NCBI GenBank assembly: GCA_004194705.1
Contig: SADC01001288.1
Location: forward strand, 620,001-684,000
DNA: 64,000 nucleotides
Direction of reading: 5' to 3'
Origin: Ditylenchus dipsaci
Taxonomy: Eukaryota; Nematoda; Chromadorea; Rhabditida; Anguinidae
A program made the position numbers and the translations under genes. Numbering within the stretch: the first letter of the stretch is position 1; each line of letters starts with the position of its first letter. The notes beneath the pieces were generated by a model that was not told where the DNA came from, did no database searches, and saw only the letters and a program-made list of their open reading frames with translations. Shown here piece by piece: positions 10,833 through 21,482 of the stretch.

Positions 10833-13800
10833 CGAGGACTGGTACGGTCTTTGAAACGGATTTTTCCGACAACCCAATGTTGGAACAAATACGTTATTTA
10901 CACAATTTTCTTTTGCTCAGGTCATCTACCATATTGCACAGTACCTACACTACACCATTGAACCAGTAATAGCACATGCTCGAGTGGGTGAGCTGAATTG
11001 GGGCAGCTATGTAGGTTGTTTCACCTTCTGTATCTCTTAAACACAGATATTTGCAGTCAAACGCCTCCTGGAACGGGGTTCTCGGCTACATCGAAAACGG
11101 CACAGTTGACACCGCCTGCTTGTTCTATCAAAGAACTGGACTGAGGGCCAAGCACTTTTCGTTTTCCTACCCTATTCTCAACGTAAACTTTACTTTTCAA
11201 ATCGGGACTGCACTAAATTACTGATGTTTTTAGGCTTTCTTATTTCTATTTTCGATTTCTTGGTCGAAAAACAAAAATCATACCAAAAATCATGCCAAAA
11301 TGTTCAATTTTTTTTTAATTCTGAGAAAATTTACCGACAATTTTGGCTAGGGTCGCATACGGTCGGCTTTTTGAGGTCGATCGATGTTTAAGGACCGGTT
11401 TTTTTTAAATCCGGTTTTCGGTTTCGTTTTTTTTAAATTTTCGGTCGGTTAATCGACCTGTATTTGATTTTTGGTTAATTTTTGTCGTAAATAAACCGGT
11501 ATTTTGCTGAACCCGGTTTTTAGTTTTCCCGGTTTTATTTGAAAACAGTTTTCAGTTTTGGTTTATTTGCCAAAAAAAACCCCGGTTTTCGGTTAACTGA
11601 CAATATGCAGCCCTAATTTTAGCCTTCTGACTTTGAATTAAAGTTTTACTGATTTCCAGTTTTGATTTAAAAAAATGGGCTTGCACCACTATCCCAGTCA
11701 ACTTAAAGTCTAAAAGGCATTTTCACCAGGTAAAACCAGCGTATGCCGTCCATAGTCGGCCAGAAGATCTGTCCAGGTAGACTTAAATTTGCAAAATCTT
11801 AGATCTACCAAAAAATATTACAATGACATGTTTAGCGGTATGTGGAATGCTTTTACCCCCTACGCAAAGTCCACTTGGACGGCTATGGTGATTTTGGTAT
11901 CTGACAAAAATTAATTTTACTGCTTTTGCTGTGTTCAAGGCAGTTATGCTCATGGTCCAGACAATCTACTGCATGTTTGTGACCCGTGTGGAGGTGAAAA
12001 TGCAGCGAAGAAAAGAGTTCCACCCTTTTCAGGTACAATGTTTCGACCAAATTTTTGTTCGTAATAGGGCTGGCTCGTAATAGTTACGGCTAGCCGTAAC
12101 AAATTTACTCAAAATACTTACATTCTTTTAATCGCCAATGTTTAAAATTTTATTTTACAAAAAAGTCAACAATCCTTACTCGAACAAGGCCTAAGAGTCA
12201 TACCGTTTTTAACTAGTATTACATAGAAACAGAAATTGGGATTTCGTAACTTTAATTTATAATTTATTTTTGACATACTTTTTTAACGTAAAATGATAGC
12301 TGAAAATTTTGGACGCTAAAGGCTAGTTATTTTTCTTCAACCGATTAGCCTTTGCACTTTTTGTTTTTCATCTTAAAAAATTTGATCTGCGACCTTGAAT
12401 CCTGAATTCTGAGATCCCGATATATTAAAATCGCAGGTCAAAATTGCAGGCGCTGGAGACCGAACCAGAGACATGACTGTAGATAAAATGATTTTTGGAA
12501 GAAATCTTAAACTAATACCTTGTATCAGATATCGTATAAGATTGGCCATTTTTATAGATTGTATGGAAGTTTTTGCGACTTCAGCTTTACCAACCCGATA
12601 ATTTTGACTATGTTACCAGAGCAGGTTGAAAGTTTATTTTAAAAGATTTAAAAAAGCTTTAAATATCGAAAAAGTGTTTTTGTAGGCAACTTTGCTGTAC
12701 TGGTGTTCACAATCATGCAATGCCGCCTTTTGCTAGATATGTACCAGACTCTGTTGCTTTCAGCCCTTTTGCAGCCATCTTCAGGCAATCCATTTACCGA
12801 TGCTAGAGACATGATAAAGATGATTGCTAGTCAGAGATATCATTTAATTACAAACTACATTGGCAATTGGTTATTTTTGGGTGAACTATAGTAGATTTAT
12901 TGAAACAATTTTAGGTATTTTGAGGAACTAAAGTTTTCCAATGTTTCTCACTACAGGTTAACTTAGTTTTTTATCAAAAAAGTTTTGTTTAAAATCAGTT
13001 AAGAAATAGTTGAAACCTCAAAAAATGTTTGAAGAAGTGCGTGTTTCTTTTTTGTCGATGTCTTGTTGTGTCTCTTGTAATACTCTTTGGTATCTGTCAT
13101 GCACTCAAACCCAGCCAATTGTTGGTCACCTTTCAATGTATATTCTCAATGTTATTTTCACAATTATCGCTTCTCGGCCTTTTGGCTAAGATCAAAGTGT
13201 AGTATCTGTTCTTATCGGCTTAGTCTCCGATACGACTCCAATTGGGGTCTTTAGAGATTAACCTATTTTTGGAACCTGGTTGGGTGTTGGGGCCTGCTCC
13301 ACCCCGACCGCGGGTCGGCCCGGTATTGCACCTACCTCTGGGATCGGCCCATCCCCCTTCGTGGAGGAAAATATTATTTGTAGGAAAATATTATTTATAT
13401 TATTTAGGAAAATATTATTTATCAATTCAATGGCCAATTTTAAATATAACCCAATTATGATGCCATTTTCATCGAAAATTCAACATTTGTCAAAGAAGGC
13501 TATTGTTTTTTAAACAAATTTTGAAGAATGCGACCTTTTTTATCAATTACATGTACAGCATAAATGCATACATTTTCCAACTCAATAATTTATGTGGAAT
13601 TCTTCGAAACATTTGTCATGAAGGCCAACATCACATTGCTCGTCTTTCTCCGCAGTCTTTTTGTCACGAACACCGCGTTACAAGGATGATTCGGATGCAG
13701 CAATCCAATGATCATACCTGTCAAATCTTACACTATTGGTAACGCGTTTGGAAATCTTCGTTAAGCTCCTCCCATATGTTCATTATATGCATGCACTGTG

Positions 13801-16388
13801 TTTGTATACATGTACTGAAAAATCATGAAAAATCATCATAGGCCATAAAGAGCCAATAAAATACTTATATTGCTAAGAAGGCGAGCAAACAATATTTTCC
13901 CCCGCGAAGGGGGGATGGGCCGATCCCGGAGGTAGGTGCAATACCGGGCCGACCCGCGGTCGGGGTGGAGCAAGCCCCAACACCCAACCAGGTTCCAAAA
14001 ATAGGTTAATCTCTAAAGACCCCAATTGGAGTCGTATCGGAGATTAAGCCGATAAGAACAGATACTACACTTTGATCTTAGCCAAAAGGCCGAGAAGCGA
14101 TAATTGTGAAAATAACATTGAGAATATACATTGAAAGGTGACCAACAATTGGCTGGGTTTGAGTGCATGACAGATACCAAAGAGTATTACAAGAGACACA
14201 ACAAGACATCGACAAAAAGGAAACACGCACTTCTTCAAATATTTTTTGAGGTTTCAACTATTTCTTATCTGATTTTAAACAAAACTTTTTTTTTATCACA
14301 ATGAAGATAAAGGCAAGCAAATAAAAGCGAACTGAAAATAATTTTTCAAAAATAATTAGCAGGCCCTATTTAGATCATTGCGAGCAGCTACTGCGAGCAA
14401 CCCTGTCCATGTAGCTAATTCAGTAGCCAGTGCTCTTGACAAAGTGGAGGTCGGTGGCTACATATTTCCAATCCAGCAGGACAGTCTAGCCATGCAAGTA
14501 CGTACAGTCAAAACACGATATAGCGTACACCCTGGGGGCCGGCTTTAGGTGTACATTATATCGAGTTTTGACTGCATTTATAAAGAATCTAAGATTTCTT
14601 GAAAAATCTTATTAAGATGGCTAAGCGTCGTTGCAATCTAGTTTTTGTGACTGAAGGACTCCCTGAAATGTCTTCTCATTTTATATTTGCCCACAAAAGT
14701 AGAAACAACAGTACCCAACACTACCTTGCTGCATTTAACGACGCTATTTTGATGAATATGGACTTTATTAGGAGAACCTTTACAAAATACTTTGATGAAG
14801 GCTTCAAAATCAGCACCGACAGCAAGAATTGTCCTGGAGATATTCAAGAAGCCAAAGAAGGGATCCATTTAAAACCCTTAGGTATTTATCGGACAATCAT
14901 TTATTTATTACAAAAATCATCTAGAAAAAATGTGCAGTGTGCAATAACCGTCTAAGGATAAGTCTAAGAGAGCGAAGTAAGGTCAGAAAACTTCGAGAGA
15001 CAAGCTAAGAGAGTCCTTCTGGTTTTTAAAAGGCCCATGACGGTCAATTTAGCCATAGTGTTTTACTACTTTTGGAAAGAGCTTAGAAAATAAAAGAGAA
15101 AAAGGCGAAGTAAAAATTAAATGCAAAATTAAGAATATTAGATTCAAAATTAAGATTTTCGACGCTAGTGGCGAATAAACACCACCCCCCCCCCCCCCCC
15201 CCCAACGATTTTCACTTTTTTTACTATAGTAAAAAATACCCAAATTAATGTCCCAGACCCCGGAAAATGTGCGCAAACTCTTCATTAGTCAAAACTTCCG
15301 CACGCTGGCCCACCCCCAAGCCTATGGGCTAAGCCTAAACTTGTTGTTTGCAAGGGTAGTTACAGCAATTTTTAAAGGTCGGATGCTTGGGGGCGGGGGG
15401 GGGGGGGGGCGTGGGGGGGTATTCGCTACTAGCGCCAGATTTTCCAATGCGAAAATGATTATCGTATTTCGCACACTTGCATCCCGCACAGGATTCACAG
15501 ATGTCCTGATTTATCAAGAATTTCCTGATTTTTTTAATTCAAATCTTTATTTTGATCGCCGAAAATCAGGGCGAGGAGTAAACTGGGCCATTTCAAACTG
15601 GGCCCATTCAAACTGGGCCAAAACTGGGCCCATTTTTAGGCCTGAAAATGGGCCCAGTTTTGGCCCAGTTTGAAATGGCCCAGTTTACTCCTCCCCGAAA
15701 TCAGGGATTACGTGATTTTTAAAGTTTTTTTTTTGTTCAAAATCCTGATTTTTAGAGATTTTTTTGTTCAAAATCCTGATTATGCGTTTTTTATCTGTGA
15801 ACTCTGATCCCGCACCCCCAAATAAATTGCACTCCTACGCCCCCTCCCCTCTCAGTCAAACAACATAAAATTACCGTATTTCCTTTAATTAGGCGGCCCC
15901 TGGACTTTGAGAACCTATACCTCAGCCCAGTGAAATTTTCTTTTAAATTGATATTTAAATCTCAGTGATATTTTGTTAAGATTCTCAAGCACGTTGTTCT
16001 CAGCTCATCGCTGTAAAAATAACGTTCTAGGTGCAATAAACATATAAAAATACAATAAACAAAGTTATATGGGTATCCAATCGTCGAAAATCATTATTCT
16101 ATACAATGTAAAAATTTAGGTATTGTGTCACTATTTGGAATAATATTTGTGATGCTCATCGGCCTGGTCCTATCTCTAGCAGCATTCGGCCTGGAAGTTT
16201 ATTATACCTGGCACAGAAAACTGTTCCAAATGAGGTTAAAGGCCAGGCGTCAGCTAGTGGAACCAATACATCTAATAGCATTAGCTAGAGTTTTTGCTGG
16301 ACCAGAGATACAGCGCAAGTTGGATGAACAGTTGGAGAGGCCGACTGTATGTGAAAGAACAGGACATTTTGACGAGTTTTACATTTGA
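10833..16388 (+). CDS. Ionotropic glutamate receptor-like channel subunit
   Basis: Plasma-membrane ligand-gated channel family. Exons: about 10833-10897 (TGTVFETDFSDN), 10921-11010, 11057-11182 (SWNGVLGYIENGTVD), 11730-11776, 11803-11896, 11940-12032, 12585-12624, 12686-12869, 12915-12956, 14363-14497, 14617-14881, 16120-16388. Ligand-binding half 1 is followed by TM1 (WTAMVILAVMLMVQTIYCMF), then TM3 (NFAVLVFTIMQCRLLL...LLLSALL), half 2 (14363-14881), then TM4 (GIVSLFGIIFVMLIGLVLSL) and a basic tail ending in HFDEFYI. Splice phases fit except at 10897/10921 and 12956/14363, where one base is off. No amino-terminal domain was found upstream, so the true start is unknown. Only about 28 residues join TM1 to TM3, with no recognisable pore loop. 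Confidence 0.8.
11348..11615. mobile_element. hAT-type MITE with GGTTAACCGG-type motifs
   Basis: Starts TAGGGTCGCATACGG and ends ATATGCAGCCCTA. Flanks ATTTTGGC and ATTTTAGC agree in 7 of 8 bases, an aged 8-bp duplication. The interior is repeated GGTCGGTTAAT / CCGGTTTTCGG motifs. It sits in the receptor intron 11183-11729. Confidence 0.7.
13166..13353 (+). ncRNA. U2 snRNA, copy 2
   Basis: Begins ATCGCTTCTCGGCCTTTTGG with the full 5' stem-loop, branch-pairing segment, Sm-like site and 3' stem-loops. The conserved upstream block (CCAGCCAATTGTTGGTCACC) lies at 13115-13134. It differs from copy 1 in a few bases (CGGCTTAGTC, CTGCTCCACCCCGACC). Confidence 0.92.
13914..14101 (-). ncRNA. U2 snRNA, copy 3
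   Basis: Complement of copy 2 with near identity; 5' end at 14101, complete stem-loops and Sm-like site. Its upstream block lies at about 14110-14200. It is divergently placed tail-to-tail with copy 2, so both transcripts run toward the 560-bp centre and opposite strands of the host intron are transcribed. Confidence 0.92.
14505..14574. mobile_element. 70-bp micro-MITE at a splice donor
   Basis: Inverted ends CAGTCAAAACACGATATA and CAGTCAAAACTCGATATA around a 30-bp loop. The left flank is TA. The element begins 7 bases after the receptor exon boundary at 14497, right behind the donor GTACGTA. The terminal motif resembles pogo/Tigger-like mariner ends. Confidence 0.65.
14960..16119. other. 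Receptor intron with repeats
   Basis: Holds a C-run (15182-15203), a matching G-run near 15391-15417, and a palindrome at 15573-15693 made of AAACTGGGCC units. A CCGTATTTCC end with TA at 15875 marks one end of a CCGTATT MITE whose other end is missing. No exon seen. Confidence 0.5.
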
Positions 16389-16631
16389 AAATACGAATCA
16401 ATTTCATGCCGCAATGTAATAAACAAACAAAAGAGATTTTTAAAATTTCGGGTCTTTTGTTAGACCGCTTGTTCTTCTTTTTACCTCCTCGAATTCAAAT
16501 TTTTAACAAAATATATCAATATATCCTAAAAAACAAATCTTCTCTCAAATTTAAATGTTTACCACTTCAAATTTATTTTACCTGTCAAGATCACATTTCG
16601 TAAGATACGTCAACATAGCCCAGATTGGCTA

Positions 16632-17251
16632 AGGTTTACAATACCCCAGCACTCAGGTTTACTTGACCCCCAGCATTCAGGTTTACCTGACCCCCAGCAC
16701 TTAGGTTTACCTGACCAATTTTTTAAAGGTATGGTATGTTTGGCTCAACAAAAAGTTAAAAAGCCTAAGAAAGGTACTTTTCTTGCAAATTTAAAGGTCA
16801 GTTTACCTATTTCGGGGATCATTTAGTCCGCAACAAGGAATCTTGGGCTCAGCTAATCAGACGTCTTGTAACCCAAGACCTACCGTATATCCTCTAAAAA
16901 AGCCTCATACCTTTGAATTTGAAGGGTGTGTATCTTGGACGGGCGCAAACATTTTGCCAATATTCTTCAATCTGCAAAATCGGAATCCTTATAATTTTTA
17001 AGACTGGACTTACAAAACACAGCTGGAAAAAGGCTTCGAAAATAGAGGTAAAAAAGTGTCGGACCCTAGACGGGATCGAACTTTTCGGCGGCCCAGTCGA
17101 CTCTCTGTATAACATAACTGCACATAACATAAATTTAATGTCAGAAGTTCGTTCCCACCTAGGGTCCGAAACCAAACCTGAGTGCTGGGGGTCAGGTAAA
17201 CCTGAATGCTGGGGGTCAAGAAAACCTGAGTGCTGGGGGTATTGTAAACCT
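16632..17251. mobile_element. Foldback with tandem CCCCCAGCAYTCAGGTTTAC arms
   Basis: Three tandem ~25-bp units at 16632-16715 and three inverted units at about 17175-17251 (CTGAGTGCTGGGGGT). The interior holds a fragment of a mariner-like MITE (GTCGGACCCTAG at 17058, CTAGGGTCCGA at 17159) and a CCGTATAT end at 16883. Non-coding. Confidence 0.65.
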
Positions 17252-17464
17252 GCTCCCCCAGATTACTTGCAAAACAATGCACATTGGTCCAATAAAAATT
17301 TTAAAAAGAGCGTTGGTAATCTCAAATCAGAATCCGCCTATATTAACTAGATGCTAGCTAGAAAACATTTATTGGCTGTCGAATAATTTTATTCAACTAT
17401 AACAATGTAGACATAAGGCGCACAACAACGGAAAGTAACAATGAGCACTTCAAATAAGGTCTTT

Positions 17465-18509
17465 TTAGGCATCAAACTCCGTCAGAGGAGCTGAGCGCGC
17501 AAAATTCACGGGTTCTGAACGAAGAGCCATCTGCTGCGAAATAAGTTCAAGTTTGCCCTGTAACTGCAAAAGTTTCTCCAAATTTCTGACCCGCCTCTGC
17601 ATCCACTCCTTGAGCAAGCCAATCTTATTATCCAAGTCACTAATCTAGGAATAGAATTAAGTTAGATAAATTTGTCCTTGAATCAGACAAAGTCAATACC
17701 GAAGACAAGTAAGAGGCGTGTGTAGTCAACACAACCTGCAGCCAATTCATCCAGGGACGAGCACTGAAAAATTGCTTACAAGGTAAGTATAATATTCTTA
17801 GGGAATTTTGAATGCTCGTAACTTTCATAGACCAATTTTAGCGAAAACAGTTATTGACCTGACCCACTCCTCTCAGGTTTTTTGGTATAACAATGTAACA
17901 TCAATATTTTCGCTTACTCTTCACAAAAAATCTGTTGAAAAAGTGTAAAATAATAATTCGGACTGGCGAAGCGTGGCAACATATCAAGTTTAAGTTTTTC
18001 AAATTTGTCACGGTGCAGAAATGATACTTACTCCACAATCGATTCTTCTCTCATCATCTTTTCCACCATCTGTAGAAACGGAAGAATATTGAGCACAGGC
18101 AGCTCTTCCACAGTTTTACTGATCACCGAAGGCTGTATGTCACTGCGATTAATGATTGCTGCAACTCGATCTTGGTCACCACTTTGAATAGCCTGGGACA
18201 TGAGAACTGCAAAACTGGCACCAGGATTTGACTGACGGACCGGAGAAGTGATGGCTGCAGCTGGAGTCCCGTTGGTAGAGCTACGCTTCTGTCTTTTCGG
18301 CTTCTTTTCTTGATTTTCATCATCCGAGCTGTAAAAGAAATCGGAATAAATTTTGACAAAGTTCAGACAATATACCTTTGAGTGGCTGTGCCATCTGCCT
18401 CAGACGGTGCACCTCGTGCTGCAAGCCTTCCAGATTTCTTCCTTTGCTCAGTCTTAAAAAATAGATTAGACAAGCTTGCTCTTAAGAACTGTAAAAGATA
18501 ATTTACCAT
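17465..18509 (-). CDS. Utp12-domain nucleolar protein (WDR43/UTP5-like C-terminus)
   Basis: Five in-phase exons (18509-18507, 18452-18376, 18328-18032, 17763-17700, 17644-17465) make 206 residues. Order: basic start (TEQRKKSGRL), acidic-basic linker, helical Utp12 domain (SFAVLMSQAIQSGDQDRV...LPVLNILPFLQMVEKM), then ARPWMNWLQVVLTTHASYLS and the coiled coil EWMQRRVRNLEKLLQLQGKL. That series is the C-terminal domain of UTP5/WDR43, a t-UTP subunit of the pre-18S rRNA processing complex. Known members carry a WD40 propeller before it; none is visible here. The start is supported by a TTTCTTCAG acceptor about 8 bases before the ATG, typical of a nematode spliced-leader site. It may be a stand-alone gene or a fragment. 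Confidence 0.75.
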
Positions 18510-18697
18510 TTTATCGCTGAAGAAACACCGCAGAATAATCACTAAGAAATAATTTGGATTATAAGGTGAATAGAGCACGCTTAGTGTTAATTGCTCAAAT
18601 TTAATCTAATCATGCAATTTTTAACTTTCCTGATTCTGAAAACAATCTCTATAAAATCTCACTTTAAAAAAATTGCTGCTATTTCATGTTTTCAACA

Positions 18698-19552
18698 GTG
18701 TTTTCATAACTAACACTAACTCTTAACACTAAAGGTACGTTCACATAAAAGTGTCGACCCAAGCGTTCTTTTAACGCGGGAAGAGCTGTACTTTTTTTTT
18801 CTTGACCAAAACTTCTTTTCTGTTGGTATCATTTTGTAGCTAAGATTCAGGGCTTCAAAATGAGGTATTGAAAAGCCACATCTGAAATGAAAAATTGGGG
18901 TAAAAATGCTTAGGTCCGCACTCAGGTCGACACTCGGGTCGACACTCACAGAGTGTGGGCCTGAGTGTCGACCTGAGTGCGGACCTAAGCATTTTTACCC
19001 CAATTTTTCATTTCAGATGTGGCTTGTCAATACCTCATTTTGAAGCCCCGAACCTTAGCTACAAAATGATACCAACAGAAAAAAAGTTTTAGTCAAGAAA
19101 AATAAGTACAGCTCTTCCCGCGTTAAAAACACACCAAATCTCACACTCAGGTCGACACTCATTGTGAACGTGCCTTAATATTCATGACCTTATACCAACG
19201 TTTTGCAAGGAATCAGATGCACTTTACAGATTTTTCGAAAAAGTTACAAAAAGTGGATAAAACCCGAAATTTATACCTTAAACTAACTGTTAGTTTCTTA
19301 AACTAACACACCACTGTTAGTTTAAGAAACTAACAGTTAGTTTAAGGTATGAATTTCGGTTTTTATCTACTTTTTGTAACTTTGAAAATCTGTAAAGTGC
19401 ATCTGATTCCTTGCAAAACGTTGGTATAAGGTCATGAATATTAGATTCCGCAGTTTTCCTGACCAAAAACGAGAAAAATCGGGTGTTAGTTTGCTAAACT
19501 AACAGTTAAGTTAGTGTTAGTGTTAAGAGTTAGTGTTAGTTATGAAAACACT
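18698..19552. mobile_element. Large palindromic element interrupted by a Harbinger MITE
   Basis: Outer arms: CAGTGTTTTCATAACTAACA at 18698-18720 and its complement at about 19530-19550. Inner arms run from TATTCATGACCTTATACC (19178) to GGTCATGAATATTA (about 19444), with a centre of TTAGTTTAAG units. Removing the insertion at 18733-19175 restores one long foldback. Non-coding. Confidence 0.65.
18733..19175. mobile_element. PIF/Harbinger-type MITE, TAA TSD
   Basis: Ends AGGTACGTTCACAT and, inverted, AGGCACGTTCACAATGAG. Flanked by TAA on both sides (18730-18732, 19176-19178). It is an almost perfect palindrome around 18950, with ACTCAGGTCGACACTC units and the phrase TTTGTAGCTAAGATTCAGGG shared with other family members. 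The ends match those of the transposase-bearing element at 54065-60279, which is a possible source of the transposase. Confidence 0.85.
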
Positions 19553-19662
19553 GGTTTTCAACATTTTCACTCAGACTGTATTTTAGAAACATTTCCACTT
19601 AAGACAAATTGTAATTAGAAAAACTCATTGGATTAAAGTAGGGTTGGTTGATTGGTAATTAC

Positions 19663-20662
19663 CAGGGCCCCAAATTCTATGCACTAAAAAATGCGAAATA
19701 TGCGCATAAAATATGCGCTAAAAATGCTTAAATATGCGCTAAAAACGTAAAATATGCAGTATAATTTTTAGACTAAACCTTTTTAATGTACCGCATAACA
19801 TTTGTGAAGAATCACTATATGTCGTGAAATTGCTCTAAAACATGCTTTTAAACGGTTTGGCAGCTTATACATGATTAAAAGATACTTTTTGGATGATGCT
19901 AAATATTTTTGCAAAAAAATTGACCAAAATTTGACATATGGCTTTGCTGAAGCAAGGTGATTCAACCTAAGGATTTAATTTATTTGACGTACCATTTGAC
20001 CTAGGATTTGAACATAGCTTTTAAAAAACTTTCTGCTCCTATGAAGATGCCGCAGGATTTCAGTTGAAAAAGATTTTTGAAAAGTGTTGACCGCCATTTA
20101 CTAGCTAAGTTGCAAAAAAAAATATTTTGTAAAGCAATTTCGAGACATTCAGGGGTTCTGTACTCCTGCCACTTCTTCGCATCTTCTCGCAAATATAAAC
20201 AATGTGCATTTTGCGATTTTCGAAATTAATATCTTTTACAAACCAAATCGGTGCTTTGCACTGTTATTTTGCTACTTTAACTGAACTTATGAATCGCACG
20301 GTACTGAAACGTTAGCTAACTCAATAGAGGTTATTTAGTAAAAGAATCTCTTTATTTCACGCGTGACAATAAAGTATCCTAGTTTTGGAAACTAAGATAT
20401 TGACTTATTTATACACAAAAGACGAGGCATGTTGCGACATCTTTTAAACCAAAAATTTCTGAGATTTTCCACGATATGCAGAAAATATGCGTCAAAATCG
20501 CAAAATATGCAAAATATGCACTAAAAATGTGAAATATGCAAAACATGCTGCATAAAAGTACGAAAAAAGTACTCAAACAGGGCTAAAAGTGCGTTTTTTG
20601 TGCATAACTATTGCTTGCATATCCGCAGAAAAATATGCATTTGCATAGAATTTGGGGCCCTG
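19663..20662. mobile_element. hAT-type element, CAGGGCCCCAAATTC ends, TSD GTAATTAC
   Basis: Exactly 1,000 bp, starting CAGGGCCCCAAATTCTATGC and ending in its complement. GTAATTAC is present on both sides (19655-19662, 20663-20670). Subterminal regions carry repeated AAATATGC motifs. Only short unrelated open frames, so non-autonomous. Confidence 0.88.
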
Positions 20663-20670
20663 GTAATTAC

Positions 20671-21265
20671 CATAGTTGGATCGCCGCCGCCGCCGCCACC
20701 GCCGCCGACGGCGCCGCCAGGCGCCGGCGGCAAAATATAAGGTGCCGCCGGCGGCGGCTGCGCCGGCGGCTGAAAATGAGGTCGGCGGCGGCGGTGGCGG
20801 TGCGGCGGAGTAAATAGGCTGCGGCGGCGGCGGCGGCGGCGATGTGGCGGCGGCGGTGGCGGCGGTGGCGGCACCACCAATTACAAAGTGCCAAAACAAT
20901 GCTTGTTTTGAATGGTCATCTTACGAAAATATGATAAAATGACATAATTTAGAATTTTACTGTTCTCTTGAAAAAATTTTATTTTATGACAAACATAAAT
21001 TAAACAGAAATGTTTTTTTGGCAGTGAAGCGTTAGCTGGCGGCGGCGGTGGCGGCGATGGCAGCGCCGGCGGCGGCGGTGAAATAAAAAGTGCCGCCGGC
21101 GGTGGCGGCGGCGGTGGTGGCAAAGCAGCGGCGGCGGTGGCGGCGGTGAAATTTAGCAAGATTTTTGCGCCGCCGGCGGCGGCGCCGGCGGTGGCGGTGT
21201 TGTTGGCGACGCCGCCGGCGGTGGCGGCGGCGGCGGTGGTGGTTTTTCGGAGATGCACAACTATG
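20671..21265. mobile_element. hAT-type GC-rich element, CATAGTTG ends, TSD GTAATTAC
   Basis: Begins CATAGTTGGATCGCC, ends CACAACTATG. It is bounded by GTAATTAC on the left (20663-20670, shared with the neighbour) and right (21266-21273). The arms are long runs of GCCGCC/GGCGGC, in sharp contrast to the AT-rich surroundings. Poly-Pro, poly-Ala and poly-Arg open frames are products of these runs and are not genes. Confidence 0.8.
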
Positions 21266-21482
21266 GTAATTACCCGGGTAATTACCCGGAAAAATACGTT
21301 TCCGGCCTTATTTCTCCGTAATTACTTGGGTAATTACCCGAAATCACCCGGGTAATTACCCGGAGAAATAGTTTTTCCGGAGAATTACCCAACCCTAGAT
21401 TAAAGGCACGTTCACAGTAGCGCTCAGACCCACTATCACATCCGCTCGTACACCCACACTCTATATGTGAACACTCAAATCC

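Larger units (their letters stand above)
12957..14362. repeat. Inverted duplication carrying two U2 genes in a receptor intron
   Basis: The left arm (about 12965-13380) and right arm (about 13905-14290) are near-identical inverted copies, each with U2, its upstream region and about 100 bp more of flank (for example AAATAGTTGAAACCTC near 13005 and its complement near 14250). The roughly 520-bp centre is unique and non-coding. The whole lies in the intron between receptor exons ending 12956 and starting 14363. Confidence 0.8.
19639..21397. mobile_element. hAT-type element (TAGGGTTGG ends) with GGTAATTACC arrays
   Basis: TAGGGTTGG...CCAACCCTA bounded by perfect 8-bp duplications GATTAAAG (19631-19638 and 21398-21405). 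The remaining native sequence is repeated GGGTAATTACCCGG (21266-21390). Two further elements, 19663-20662 and 20671-21265, are inserted in its left part. No transposase gene. Confidence 0.85.

Noticed and set aside
20573..21258. Pro/Ala/Arg-rich open frames in the GC-rich block
   Set aside because: Translation of GCC/GGC repeats inside a TSD-bounded mobile element; no start context or domain.
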